Shown in pieces: positions 49,166 to 58,340 of a stretch of 64,000 nt of DNA. The first letter of the stretch is position 1; every line of letters starts with the position of its first letter. Position numbers and translations under genes: made by a program. The notes beneath the pieces were generated by a model. It searched no databases, was not told where the DNA came from, and worked only from the letters and a program-made list of their open reading frames with translations. Origin of the DNA: Gammaproteobacteria bacterium (lineage in GTDB: Bacteria; Pseudomonadota; Gammaproteobacteria; Thiotrichales; Thiotrichaceae); contig JAHJJD010000069.1 of assembly GCA_018822845.1 (NCBI GenBank), forward strand, positions 50,038-114,037, in the 5' to 3' direction.

Positions 49166-50449
49166 TCACTGATGGAAATAAGTGTTTTGCTCTGCCCTCA
49201 GGCGGTCGCACAAGCGGCCCTCAGGCAATACCACGTCGTCATAAGTAATCGGGTGATCCTTGGGAACGTCATGTTTCATGCTGCAACCTTCTGACAGTCC
49301 CATCGGCAGGAGGTTTTCCGCCTGACAAACAGCGGCATTTTCCGCTGCGCCATAACAGGTAAAACCACCAATTCCATCCAGCACCTCACCGGCTTTAAGA
49401 TCCCGCTTTGCCAGCGTAATGACATCCACCACCGGCCCACCGACAGGCGCAACTGCTGCATCACCGAACAGCACTGCACGCGCCACCGTTAACGGCACTT
49501 CCAGATGGCAAAGGTGGTAGGGGGTATAAAAGACATACAAAGGGCCGTCGCCCATCTTGTAATATTTGAGGTATTGCTGCTGAATCGGATTGTCATTATA
49601 ACCCAGCACGAAAACACCCGGCGTCCGTTGCGCACCCAGCACATAATCAACCAGGCCCGTTTCCAGCATTTCGTCCAGCGGAAACAGCGTCGCCGAATCA
49701 TTGACATCGCCGCAGGCCGGGCCATACATGCCCCGCTGCCCCACCTTGAAGCCGGTAGCATTGGCGACGACTGCCATTTCCATGGAAATCTTGGTGCCAT
49801 CAGCAAACGACGTCACCATACGGGGCTTCTGCTTATACTGTTCCGCATAGGCCCGCTGGGTTTCCGGCGTCCGGTAAGGATCCTGCAAACCCTTGATATT
49901 CCCGGCCAGAACAGGGCGGCAGCCAATGCTTTTCACATAACGGAACAGGTTCATCACAACGCCGGGCTGGTCGCCATCAACGTTGGTCATCACGACTCCG
50001 GCCCTGTCTGCATAGACTTTCAGGATCGGCCCGACAGTTGCGTCCAGTTCCGCATTCATCAGAATGATGTGCTTGTTATTCTTGATGGCCGCCATGGCAA
50101 CATGGGCGCTAAACTCCACATCACCAGTGGCTTCAACCACCGCATCCACCTGACTCGACTGACAAACCAGGGCAGGATCACTGGTTACTGCATAATTACC
50201 ACTGGCAATCAACACATCCAGTTGCTCCAGCGTGTCAGCACGGGTCACATCATCAACGCCAGCCTGCTGGTAAGCACGTTCAGCTTCCGATACAGTGCGA
50301 TTGGCTACCGCGACCAGCTTCATGCCGGGCACCCCTTGCAGGATTTGCAAGGCGACACCACGTCCCATGTAGCCAGCCCCGACAATGGCAACCCTGACCG
50401 GATTACCCTCTTTCTGCCTTTTCTCCAGCGCAGTATCAACAATAATCAT
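49166..50449 (-). CDS. NAD(P)-dependent oxidoreductase with C-terminal SAF-like domain
   Basis: A 427-residue protein. A Rossmann fold opens at about residues 18-30 (RVAIVGAGYMGRGVALQIL), followed by homoserine-dehydrogenase-like segments (DAVVEATGDVEFSAHVAMAAIKNNKHIILMNAELDATVG). The C-terminus (VITLAKRDLKAGEVLDGIGGFTCYG) looks like a SAF domain as in antifreeze-like or UxaA proteins. Similar proteins occur in surface-polysaccharide loci beside CDP-glucose genes. The reaction is not established; it may act on a CDP-sugar intermediate or make a non-sugar substituent. Confidence 0.72.
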   Translation of the reverse strand: MIIVDTALEKRQKEGNPVRVAIVGAGYMGRGVALQILQGVPGMKLVAVANRTVSEAERAYQQAGVDDVTRADTLEQLDVLIASGNYAVTSDPALVCQSSQVDAVVEATGDVEFSAHVAMAAIKNNKHIILMNAELDATVGPILKVYADRAGVVMTNVDGDQPGVVMNLFRYVKSIGCRPVLAGNIKGLQDPYRTPETQRAYAEQYKQKPRMVTSFADGTKISMEMAVVANATGFKVGQRGMYGPACGDVNDSATLFPLDEMLETGLVDYVLGAQRTPGVFVLGYNDNPIQQQYLKYYKMGDGPLYVFYTPYHLCHLEVPLTVARAVLFGDAAVAPVGGPVVDVITLAKRDLKAGEVLDGIGGFTCYGAAENAAVCQAENLLPMGLSEGCSMKHDVPKDHPITYDDVVLPEGRLCDRLRAEQNTYFHQ

Positions 50450-50475
50450 TTAATATCCCCTGTAAAAGTGAAGCA

Positions 50476-51018
50476 TTAGGAGGCGGTATAATCCGGCCAG
50501 TTTTGATCTTTTGGAGAAACGGTACTGATCGGCAAAGGCCACTCAATTCCGAAAGCAGGGTCATTAAAGCGGGTTCCACGCTCACACTCTGGGGTGTAAA
50601 ACTCAGAAACCTGATAAAAAACCTCGCAATTTTCTTCCAGTGTCTGATAACCATGAGCAAAACCTTTAGGCACATAAAGCATCACATGATTACTTTCAGT
50701 CAGCTCAACACCGAACCACTGTTTGTGCGTGGGTGAATCCGGGCGCAAATCAACAATCACATCGAAGATGGCACCCTTGGTACACCGCACCAATTTGACT
50801 TCCTCCGCAGGTGCCACCTGTCGATGCATGCCCCTGAGAGTTCCCTTGAATTTATTGAATGAGAGATTGCTTTGCACGAGCGCAGATTCCAGGCCATGCT
50901 TTTCAAACTCCCTCTTGCACCATGCCCTCGCAAAAAAGCCACGGTCATCCCCGATTATATGGGGCTTGATTACATAAGCACCTTTCAGGTGCGACTCTTC
51001 AAATATCATCATGCACAT
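50476..51018 (-). CDS. dTDP-4-dehydrorhamnose 3,5-epimerase-like protein
   Basis: A 180-residue cupin epimerase of the RmlC family. It has GDDRGFFARAWCKREF, SNLSFNKFKGTLRGMHRQ with the catalytic His, VKLVRCTKGAIFDVIVDLRPDSPT and YVPKGFAHGYQTLEENCEVFYQVSEFY with the catalytic Tyr region. No dTDP-glucose genes (rmlA, B, D) are nearby, while CDP-glucose genes are. It therefore probably epimerises the CDP-4-keto-6-deoxyglucose made by RfbG (inference). Three in-frame ATGs (51018, 51012, 51009) make the exact start uncertain. Confidence 0.83.
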   Translation of the reverse strand: MCMMIFEESHLKGAYVIKPHIIGDDRGFFARAWCKREFEKHGLESALVQSNLSFNKFKGTLRGMHRQVAPAEEVKLVRCTKGAIFDVIVDLRPDSPTHKQWFGVELTESNHVMLYVPKGFAHGYQTLEENCEVFYQVSEFYTPECERGTRFNDPAFGIEWPLPISTVSPKDQNWPDYTAS

Positions 51019-51281
51019 CCATTAAATTAGTTGTTCAACACTCCATGTAGAGCGCTTCATGCACGTATGCCATTGCATTATCTGAGGCACGTAAAAAGCA
51101 TACATCCATATTTTTCATTTATCGCCAAGAGCTGGCTGACAGAGACAAAAGAGCCGACAAAGTGTACAAATCACCCTCTCTTCAAGTATCCCTGAACACG
51201 CACGGACATCAAATCCAGCTTGCCTGCGTCACGCCGCCCCCTGCTCAAACAGCGCCCTTGTCCACACTCCGTAAAAATAAT
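51019..51281 (-). other. 263-bp gap inside the polysaccharide operon
   Basis: This is the only large gap between genes of the operon, separating the WecA-like gene from the epimerase gene. No convincing gene or T-tailed hairpin is seen. It may hold a decayed gene or a long intercistronic leader. Confidence 0.4.
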
Positions 51282-52322
51282 TCAAATTAATTGTTTCTTT
51301 TCCAGTTTGCCCAAGCGCACCATATAAACCACAAAGCTGGCAATAAATAATAGAAATATCACGGCATCCTTCTGCGGGGAACGCATGGAAACCTCCAGCA
51401 CAACCCCAACCACCGCAAACAAGGCTGAAAGCGAGCATATTTTGACCAAGACGGAATGACGGGATGAGCCGCGCGACAACAAGTGATGCAAATGGGTTCT
51501 ATCAGCCTCAAAAACCGGCTTGCCAGCACGAATACGCCACAACATGACCCGCACCATATCCATTAGCGGAAAAGCAATCAGCCATAAAGCCGTAGAAATG
51601 GAGAAGCTTGGCTGTCCTCCCTGACTACCCCTTACCAGCAGCCAGACCACAGTCAAGCCGATCAACATGGAACCCGTATCCCCCATGAAAATCTTCTGCA
51701 CCCGCAACGGTGAAAAGCCCATATTGGCGGCCAGGTAAGGAAGCAGCGCCACTACCATGAGCAGGGACAGGTACACGCCATTCATGTCGGAATTGAGCAA
51801 AAACAATACAGCCAGCGCCAGGAAAGTAATCAGGGAAGAAATCCCTAACAAGCCATCCACACCATCAATCATATTAAACGCATTAATGCCCGCAATCACT
51901 GCGATAACCGTCAACAGGATGCCAGCATTTCCCAGGTATATCTCCCCCAAACCAAACAGGTTACCTGCATGACTGATATAGAGACCAGCGCCAAAGTACA
52001 TGATAAGCGCCACCAAGCCCTGCACAACAAGGCGAATCTTGGGAGAAATCTCCCAGGAATCATCCATCACCCCGAGAACGACAATCAAACTACTGCATAC
52101 CAGATAGGTGGTAAAACCCATACCGGGGATCGTCAGTAACATAATGCCAGAAGCCAACCCCACATACACAGAGATCCCCCCAACCAAGGGGATGTTACCA
52201 CTATGCAGCTTGCGGTGATTCGGCACATCCACCAACCCCACTCGATCGGCATATGGGGATAACAAAAATATTGATAATGCTGACATAAAAGCCACCACTA
52301 ACGCGACACCAAACAAAATCAC
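51282..52322 (-). CDS. wecA: undecaprenyl-phosphate sugar-1-phosphate transferase, WecA/MraY family
   Basis: A 346-residue integral membrane enzyme with about ten helices that starts repeat-unit synthesis by moving a sugar phosphate, usually GlcNAc-1-P, to undecaprenyl phosphate. Motifs are DVPNHRKLHSGNIPLVGG, VLGVMDDSWEISPK (Asp-Asp), INAFNMIDGVDGLLG, KIFMGDTGSMLIG and the His motif RTHLHHLLSRG. The GTG start is backed by AGGAGG 6 nt upstream. It is the first gene of the operon, 58 nt after an ops element. The donor sugar could differ from that of E. coli WecA. Confidence 0.9.
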   Translation of the reverse strand: MILFGVALVVAFMSALSIFLLSPYADRVGLVDVPNHRKLHSGNIPLVGGISVYVGLASGIMLLTIPGMGFTTYLVCSSLIVVLGVMDDSWEISPKIRLVVQGLVALIMYFGAGLYISHAGNLFGLGEIYLGNAGILLTVIAVIAGINAFNMIDGVDGLLGISSLITFLALAVLFLLNSDMNGVYLSLLMVVALLPYLAANMGFSPLRVQKIFMGDTGSMLIGLTVVWLLVRGSQGGQPSFSISTALWLIAFPLMDMVRVMLWRIRAGKPVFEADRTHLHHLLSRGSSRHSVLVKICSLSALFAVVGVVLEVSMRSPQKDAVIFLLFIASFVVYMVRLGKLEKKQLI

Positions 52323-52380
52323 GGGAACCTCCTGTTATCAAGATCCTGAATACTCATTAGCTAAAAACCATTATTTTTGA

Positions 52381-52392
52381 CACGCTACCGCC
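52381..52392 (-). promoter_or_regulatory. ops element for RfaH-type antitermination
   Basis: The minus strand reads GGCGGTAGCGTG, identical to the ops core that pauses RNA polymerase and recruits RfaH in enterics. It lies in the untranslated leader 58 nt before the GTG of the first polysaccharide gene and points into the operon. A long, AT-rich surface-polysaccharide operon is the classic RfaH target. No rfaH gene is in the window. Confidence 0.85.
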
Positions 52393-53293
52393 CTTCTGGG
52401 CATACAGACAAGAACCAAGTGACACCAATTCAATACCCTACACAATCAATTGATCGTCTAGGAACCAGCCATCAATCCAATAAATTAAATATAAATAGTA
52501 TTGATTGATAAGCACACCTTAACATACCGGGCAATACACAATGATTGATCACTAATCACAAAAAAGGGAGACAAGCCAAAATAGAATCAAATGAAACCAT
52601 TTGAAACGGTTTAATGCCTGCGCCAAACATCACCATGCTTCCATAAATAATAATAATTAATGCAAAGATTAATAAATCAAGACTATCGACAACTACCTAC
52701 TATAATTTTCTTTAGCATCGTTCCAGCTACTCGCGCCTCTGAACGGCGACATTTTCAACCCAAAAGGCATCCAATACTCATGTAGTGAGTTCGAGGCATG
52801 ACACAAATACTCAAAAATCATTTAGATTAATGACAAATCAATACAGATAATGAAATAAATAATCTTATACACCAGACACAACTATAGACCTTTTCGGTAA
52901 AGTTTTGCTTAAAATTTTTTATCTATAATCCAAATAAATAATCAATATAGTTCAGAAAAACCATATCGCCATAAATTCAAGTATTTATAATGTTTTGTTT
53001 TCTTAATTAGATTAAAAAACAAGCAACTTTAATTGCCGAATGATTCTCTAACTATGTTTCATTTATCGATATACGGGCAAATATGCCGACAGTCGGTCAC
53101 AAAAGAGCTATTAAAAACTTTTGTTGTAATACGCAAGAAATAGGATATTAAAATAAAATCAATCCATATAATCTATCATATTTCATCACAAATAACTATG
53201 GCAGCCTGCTTAATGAAAAAATTCCCACGAAGATGGTGTAGAGTTCTGCAAACCCGGTAAACTAACCGCCACACTGGATGGGCACTGAAACTC
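52393..53293. other. 900-bp AT-rich region without genes
   Basis: No open reading frame of note is seen on either strand. The stretch is strongly AT-rich, with several TGATTGAT-like words near 52500-52550 and one small GC palindrome, CCGAC-A-GTCGG, at 53086-53096. It must hold the promoters of the leftward polysaccharide operon and the rightward ruvB-tol operon. The composition resembles DNA silenced by H-NS-like proteins. It could also be the scar of inserted or lost DNA. Confidence 0.6.
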
Positions 53294-54352
53294 ATGGAAA
53301 AACAACACTCCCGCGTGATTTCACCACACGGCAACCAAGCTGAAGAAAGGGCTGATGATCATATTCGCCCCCGTCGCCTGCGTGACTATATCGGCCAGCC
53401 AGTCGTTCGCGAACAGATGGAAATATTCATCGGCGCAGCCCGTAAACGTGGCGATGCACTTGATCATGTCCTGATTTTTGGCCCTCCTGGGCTTGGTAAA
53501 ACCACGCTTTCCCACATCATTGCCCACGAAATGGGCGCAAACCTGCGCCAAACGTCCGGCCCTGTACTGGAAAAGGCTGGCGACCTGGCTGCGCTCCTCA
53601 CCAACCTGGAACCCCACGACGTACTTTTCATCGATGAAATCCATCGTCTTAGCCCCATGGTGGAAGAAATCCTCTACCCTGCAATGGAAGATTTCCAGCT
53701 CGACATCATGATTGGCGACGGCCCGGCAGCGCGCTCCATCAAGCTGGATCTGCCACCATTCACACTGGTCGGCGCAACGACCCGTGCCGGGCTGCTGACC
53801 TCCCCGTTACGCGACCGTTTCGGCATCGTACAGCGGCTGGAGTTTTATAATGCTGACGATCTGGCTTATATCGTACAGCGCGCTGCTGGCATCCTCGGAG
53901 CACAGATTGACGCCGATGGAGCACGTGAAATTGCCTGCCGTTCACGCGGGACGCCGCGCATTGCCAACCGCCTGCTGCGGCGGGTGCGCGATTTCGCCCA
54001 GGTCAAGGGAGACGGCGTGATTCATGCAGAACTGGCCGACAAGGCGCTCAACATGCTGAATGTGGATGAACAGGGTTTCGACCACATGGACAGGCGTCTG
54101 CTGCTGGCCGTCATGGAAAAATTCGATGGTGGCCCGGTCGGGGTTGACAGCCTCGCTGCCGCTATTGGGGAAGAACGCGGCACTATTGAAGATGTGCTGG
54201 AACCATTCCTGATCCAGCAGGGATTCCTGATGCGCACACCACGTGGACGAGTCGCCACCCGGCGCGCCTGGCAGCATTTCGGCCTGAACATGCCCACCGA
54301 CACAAACAATACCAGCAATACGGAAGGCACAAACCTTGACCTCTTCGAATGA
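53294..54352 (+). CDS. ruvB: Holliday junction branch-migration helicase RuvB
   Basis: A 352-residue AAA+ motor that drives branch migration with RuvA. Walker A is [23 protein letters not shown], Walker B is [11 protein letters not shown], sensor 1 lies in [20 protein letters not shown] and the arginine finger follows [17 protein letters not shown]. The C-terminal winged helix ends near [13 protein letters not shown]. In many gammaproteobacteria ruvC and ruvA precede ruvB; here they are absent and an AT-rich region takes their place. The next gene, ybgC, overlaps by 17 bp. Confidence 0.97.
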   Translation: MEKQHSRVISPHGNQAEERADDHIRPRRLRDYIGQPVVREQMEIFIGAARKRGDALDHVLIFGPPGLGKTTLSHIIAHEMGANLRQTSGPVLEKAGDLAALLTNLEPHDVLFIDEIHRLSPMVEEILYPAMEDFQLDIMIGDGPAARSIKLDLPPFTLVGATTRAGLLTSPLRDRFGIVQRLEFYNADDLAYIVQRAAGILGAQIDADGAREIACRSRGTPRIANRLLRRVRDFAQVKGDGVIHAELADKALNMLNVDEQGFDHMDRRLLLAVMEKFDGGPVGVDSLAAAIGEERGTIEDVLEPFLIQQGFLMRTPRGRVATRRAWQHFGLNMPTDTNNTSNTEGTNLDLFE

Positions 54353-54755
54353 ATTTATCCTGCCTGTCAGGGTCTATTATGAGGATACGGATGCAGGCGG
54401 TGTCGTTTACCACGCCAACTACCTCAAATTCATGGAACGCGCCCGCACTGAATGGCTGCGTTCACTGGGTTTGGAACAGGACGAGGTGGCACAACGCTTG
54501 CATATTTTGTTTGTAGTTGGGGAGGTTAGCATTAGCTATAAAAAACCGGCTCGCTTCAATGAGAAACTTTTTGTCAAAACTGCTATAAAAGGTGTGGGAA
54601 AAGCCAGCATGACATTTAATCAGGGCATTTGGCGTGAAAAAACCGAGGGTAGCCACGAACTGTTGGCCAGCGGTAGCGTCAAAGTGGTTTGTGTCAACGA
54701 TATTGAATGGCGGGCAACCCCCATACCAACAGAAATAAGGAATCTATTCCAGTGA
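54336..54755 (+). CDS. ybgC: acyl-CoA thioesterase YbgC of the Tol-Pal cluster
   Basis: A 139-residue hot-dog-fold thioesterase. [32 protein letters not shown] carries the catalytic Asp (D18) and the 4-hydroxybenzoyl-CoA-thioesterase signature. YbgC hydrolyses short acyl-CoA or acyl-ACP and is linked to phospholipid metabolism. The TTG start, preceded by GGAAGG, overlaps ruvB by 17 bp. Its stop overlaps the tolQ GTG start. Confidence 0.94.
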   Translation: MTSSNEFILPVRVYYEDTDAGGVVYHANYLKFMERARTEWLRSLGLEQDEVAQRLHILFVVGEVSISYKKPARFNEKLFVKTAIKGVGKASMTFNQGIWREKTEGSHELLASGSVKVVCVNDIEWRATPIPTEIRNLFQ

Positions 54756-55438
54756 GTACCGATCTTTCCATTCTACAACTGATTATCGATGCCAGTCTGG
54801 TTGTAAAAATCGTCATGGGGCTACTTGTGATGGCATCGCTGATGTCATGGGCGCTGATCATGACAAAATCCGGCAAAATCAGTGCCACCCAGACCAGTGT
54901 TGCGCGCTTCGAAGACCGTTTCTGGAGTGGTGTATCACTGAACTCCCTGTATGAGGAACTGTCCCAGAAAACAAACCGGCAAGGGCTGGAACGTATCTTC
55001 TGGGATGGCTTCCACGAATACAAACGGGCCATCGGCGTAGACCCTGCCTCCCGCCTGTCGCTGACGGATTCGGTGCAACGCGCCATGCGGGTCGCCTCCT
55101 CCAAGGAAGTGGACGAGCTGGAACAGAACCTGGCATTCCTGGCCACGGTAGGCTCAACCAGCCCTTACGTCGGCCTGTTTGGAACCGTATGGGGAATCAT
55201 GAACTCATTCATTTCACTGGGACAAATGCAGCAAGCCACCCTTGGCGTGGTCGCCCCCGGCATTGCCGAAGCGCTGATCGCCACTGCCATCGGCCTGTTC
55301 GCAGCAATCCCGGCGGTTATTGCCTACAACCGTTTCAGCGACAAGATCGACCGGCTGAATGTCAGCTACGACAACTTCCGTGAAGAATTCACCGCCCTGC
55401 TGGAGCGCCACGCCGCAGCACAGAGGAAAAGCGCATGA
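54752..55438 (+). CDS. tolQ: Tol-Pal system protein TolQ
   Basis: A 228-residue inner-membrane protein with three helices, part of the TolQ5-TolR2 proton-driven motor. GSTSPYVGLFGTVWGIMNSF and GIAEALIATAIGLFAAIPAVIAYN are the conserved TM2 and TM3 regions. GTG at 54752 forms a GTGA overlap with the ybgC stop and lies 10 nt after AAGGA; a longer frame starting 45 bp upstream is less likely. The size matches E. coli TolQ (230). Confidence 0.96.
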   Translation: MSTDLSILQLIIDASLVVKIVMGLLVMASLMSWALIMTKSGKISATQTSVARFEDRFWSGVSLNSLYEELSQKTNRQGLERIFWDGFHEYKRAIGVDPASRLSLTDSVQRAMRVASSKEVDELEQNLAFLATVGSTSPYVGLFGTVWGIMNSFISLGQMQQATLGVVAPGIAEALIATAIGLFAAIPAVIAYNRFSDKIDRLNVSYDNFREEFTALLERHAAAQRKSA

Positions 55439-55854
55439 GCCGCCGCCACCGTCGCGTCATGTCAGAGATGAACGTCGTGCCCTACATCGACGTCATGCTG
55501 GTGCTGCTGGTCATTTTCATGGTGACAGCACCCATCATGAAAGCCGGGGTGGAGGTTGATGCACCTGATGCACAGGCCGAACCACTGACAGCCGACAACC
55601 AGCAAGAACCGCTGACCATTTCCGTCAACAAGAACGGCCAGTTTTTCCTGGATGACGGCTCAGAAGTAGCTGCCACCGACATTACCCGATATGTCTCAGG
55701 GCAACTCGACCCGCAAGGCGAACGCCCCATTTACGTGCGGGCAGATGGTTCGGTGGAATACCGTTACCTGATGAATGCCATGGTCGCCGTACAGCAGGCC
55801 GGAGCCAAAAAAATCGGCCTGATGGCAGACCCCGCCCCCTCCAACCAACCATAA
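55435..55854 (+). CDS. tolR: Tol-Pal system protein TolR
   Basis: A 139-residue bitopic protein. The single helix VVPYIDVMLVLLVIFMVTAPI contains the proton-relay Asp. The periplasmic domain includes ADGSVEYRYLMNAMVAVQQAGAKKIGLM. It works with TolQ to energise TolA. ATGA overlaps the tolQ stop by 4 bp. Confidence 0.96.
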   Translation: MSRRHRRVMSEMNVVPYIDVMLVLLVIFMVTAPIMKAGVEVDAPDAQAEPLTADNQQEPLTISVNKNGQFFLDDGSEVAATDITRYVSGQLDPQGERPIYVRADGSVEYRYLMNAMVAVQQAGAKKIGLMADPAPSNQP

Positions 55855-55877
55855 CCGGCAAGGGCTAAACGACAGGT

Positions 55878-57065
55878 ATGTGGAAAGAGCTGACAAAAAA
55901 TCCGAAAGCACTATTCTGGGCAATCGTACTGCACGTTTTTATTGTGCTGTTGCTGGTCATCAGCTTCAAACTGACCGATCGCCCTGAACCGGAGGCGGGC
56001 AATCCGGTGCAAATGATTGCCTCCGAAGACGTAATCACTTCACCCGACCAGGCCAGCACCACACCGGATCAACAACCGGAAGCCCAACCCCCGGTAACCG
56101 AACCGGAAAAGCAACCGGAGCAACCGGAGCCGACCCCACCAGAAAAGGCCAAAACAGCCCAGGACAGCGCCGCAATAGCCGCTGAAAAAGCCCGTCAGCA
56201 AGCCGTTGCCGAAGCCCGACGCAAGGCATTGGCCGAACAACAGGTACGCGAAAAAGCAGAAGCCGCCAAGGAAGCCGCCCGCCAGAAAGCCGCAGCCGAG
56301 AAACGAGCCAAAGCCGAAGCCGCACGCAAAGCCGAATCGCGAGCAGCCGAGCGCGCCGCTGACGCCAAGGCAGAAGCCAAGCGACAGGCACTAGCCGCCG
56401 AAAAGCGCAGACAGGCGGAAGCCGAACGCAAAAAAGCCGACGCTATCGCAGCTGAAAAAGCCGAAAAGAAAGCAGAAGCCGCCAAAGAAGCTGCTGCCGA
56501 AAAAGCCAAGGCAGAAGCTGAAGCCAAGGCAAAATCCGAAGCCCTCGCCCGCAAACAGGCGGAAGCAGACAAAAATCGCAAAGCCGCCGAAGCCGAACGT
56601 GAACTGGCCGAAGACCGCGAACGCTGGAAAGCCGCTGAAGCCAAACGCAAGGCTGCCGAAGAAGCCGCCGAACGCCAACTGGCCGAAGACCGCGAACGCT
56701 GGAAAGCCGCCGAGGCCAAGCGCAAAGCTGCCGAAGAAGCCAAACGTGCAGCCGCTGGCGGCAGCGGTGGCTCCGGTGGCGGCCCCAGTGCCCGCGACCT
56801 CAGCTCCGCACGCGCGGAATGGGGACGAAAAATCAAGGCGCGGGTCGAAGGCCGCTGGAACCAGCCCCCTGGCACAGCAGGCATGTCCGCGCGCGCTTCC
56901 GTCAAGGTGCGTTCACCGGGCTACATCAGCCGCCTGACCGTCACCAGCTGTAGCGGCAGCAAACCGTTTTGTGACTCGCTCGTGTCCGCCATTCACCGAT
57001 CCGAGCCTTTCCCAAAGCCACGTTACGACGAGTTGTACAATGAAACCCTTGTTTTGGTATTTTGA
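55878..57065 (+). CDS. tolA: Tol-Pal system protein TolA
   Basis: A 395-residue protein linking the inner-membrane motor to TolB and Pal. One N-terminal helix (ALFWAIVLHVFIVLLLVISF) is followed by a Pro-rich stretch and a very long Ala/Lys/Glu helix (about residues 95-285). A Gly/Ser hinge (GGSGGSGGGPS) then leads to a small C-terminal domain with two cysteines (VTSCSGSKPFCDSLV). A 25-residue unit carrying ELAEDRERWKAAEAKRK is duplicated near residues 240-290. This domain order is standard; repeat number is expected to vary. Confidence 0.93.
   Translation: MWKELTKNPKALFWAIVLHVFIVLLLVISFKLTDRPEPEAGNPVQMIASEDVITSPDQASTTPDQQPEAQPPVTEPEKQPEQPEPTPPEKAKTAQDSAAIAAEKARQQAVAEARRKALAEQQVREKAEAAKEAARQKAAAEKRAKAEAARKAESRAAERAADAKAEAKRQALAAEKRRQAEAERKKADAIAAEKAEKKAEAAKEAAAEKAKAEAEAKAKSEALARKQAEADKNRKAAEAERELAEDRERWKAAEAKRKAAEEAAERQLAEDRERWKAAEAKRKAAEEAKRAAAGGSGGSGGGPSARDLSSARAEWGRKIKARVEGRWNQPPGTAGMSARASVKVRSPGYISRLTVTSCSGSKPFCDSLVSAIHRSEPFPKPRYDELYNETLVLVF
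56604..56741 (+). repeat. tandem 75-bp repeat in the tolA helix
   Basis: The sequence from 56604 recurs at 56679; the first 32 bp are identical and the next 30 differ mainly at silent positions. It encodes LAEDRERWKAAEAKRKAAEEA twice with a 25-residue period, lengthening the periplasm-spanning helix. Confidence 0.75.
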
Positions 57066-57072
57066 GTAAGCC

Positions 57073-58320
57073 ATGAAAACGAAACTGATTACTACATTAT
57101 TATTGGCCGCAGGTTTGCTGTTTACGACGGCTGTCCGTGCCGAACTGGTCATCCAGATTGACGGCGATGTCGACCCGGATGAAGGCACCCGCATCCTGGT
57201 CGCCCCGTTTGGCGAACAGGCCAAAATCATTGAGGCCGACCTGCGCCGCAGCGGGCGCTTTGCCCTGATTGACCCGGCGCGCGCAGGCCAACCCCTGCAA
57301 ATGGGCCAACCGCTGAACGCCGAAGCCCTACGTACCAGCGGTGCGCAATACGTCGTGCTGGGGCGTCAGACAGGCTCGCTGGATTTTGAAATCGTCAAGG
57401 TTGATGATGGTCAGCGGGTAGGCAGCTTCCGCATTCCCCCGCATCCCAGCCCGCGCCGCATGGGGCACAAGGCAGCTGACCAGATTTTCCAGAAACTGAC
57501 CGGCATCCGGGGCGCATTCGATACCCGCATTGCTTACGTGTCTGCCAGTGGCGCTGCGCGTAACCAGACCTACCAGTTGATCGTGTCCGATTCGGACGGT
57601 TTCAACCCGCGCACCATCGTCTCTTCCCGTAAACCGGTGATGTCACCGAGTTGGTCGCCGGATGCGCGCCAACTGGCCTATGTTTCCTACGAAAGCGGGC
57701 GTCCTGTGGTGTATGTGCAGGATCTGGCCTCAGGCGGCAAACGCGCTGTTTCCGACCCGAACAAGTCCAGCATTTCACCAGCATGGTCGCCAGATGGCCG
57801 CTCCATCGCCATGAGCGTTTCCAACCGGGGAGATTACGACATCTACGTAGCCAGTGCCGGAGGCGGCGGGTTGCGCCAGATTACCAATACGCGCGGCATT
57901 GATGCGGAACCACAATGGGCCAACGCCAGCACCCTCATTTTCACCTCTGACCGTGGCGGCCAGCCACAGCTTTACCAGACCTCCGCTGGCGGTGGTGAAG
58001 GCAGCCGCATGTCGTTCAGTGGCAGCTACAATGCAGGGGCAAGCGTCGCCGGAAATAGTCTGGCAATGGTACGGCAAAATGGCGGGGCATTCCGCATAGC
58101 TGTCAAAAATGCCGCCACAGGCGAAGAACGCACGGTTTCACGCGGTACGCTGGATGAATCCCCCGCATTGGCACCGAATGGAACCATGGTACTGTATGCT
58201 ACAGATGCCAACACGCGCGGATCACTGGCCATAGCCAGTGATAATGGCAAGGCGCATCAGATGCTGTATTCACAGGCAGGTGATGTACGTGACCCGGCAT
58301 GGTCCCCTTATCTGGATTAA
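57073..58320 (+). CDS. tolB: Tol-Pal system protein TolB
   Basis: A 415-residue periplasmic beta-propeller protein with signal peptide TLLLAAGLLFTTAVRA. The N-terminal domain is followed by propeller repeats containing the SPSWSPDARQLAYVSYESG, SPAWSPDGRSIAMSVSNRG and AEPQWANASTLIFTSDRGG blades. TolB binds Pal and TolA alternately to position Pal at the division site. It lies 7 bp after tolA. Confidence 0.96.
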   Translation: MKTKLITTLLLAAGLLFTTAVRAELVIQIDGDVDPDEGTRILVAPFGEQAKIIEADLRRSGRFALIDPARAGQPLQMGQPLNAEALRTSGAQYVVLGRQTGSLDFEIVKVDDGQRVGSFRIPPHPSPRRMGHKAADQIFQKLTGIRGAFDTRIAYVSASGAARNQTYQLIVSDSDGFNPRTIVSSRKPVMSPSWSPDARQLAYVSYESGRPVVYVQDLASGGKRAVSDPNKSSISPAWSPDGRSIAMSVSNRGDYDIYVASAGGGGLRQITNTRGIDAEPQWANASTLIFTSDRGGQPQLYQTSAGGGEGSRMSFSGSYNAGASVAGNSLAMVRQNGGAFRIAVKNAATGEERTVSRGTLDESPALAPNGTMVLYATDANTRGSLAIASDNGKAHQMLYSQAGDVRDPAWSPYLD

Positions 58321-58340
58321 TATTTAAACGAATAGCGAGA

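Noticed and set aside
53086..53096. Palindrome CCGAC-A-GTCGG in the AT-rich region before ruvB
   Set aside because: A lone 5-bp-arm palindrome is expected by chance in 900 bp; no promoter elements are clearly placed around it.
56195..56905. Long minus-strand reading frame opposite tolA
   Set aside because: It is an artefact of the Ala/Lys/Glu-rich codon repeats of tolA and has no plausible domain; tolA itself is certain from context.
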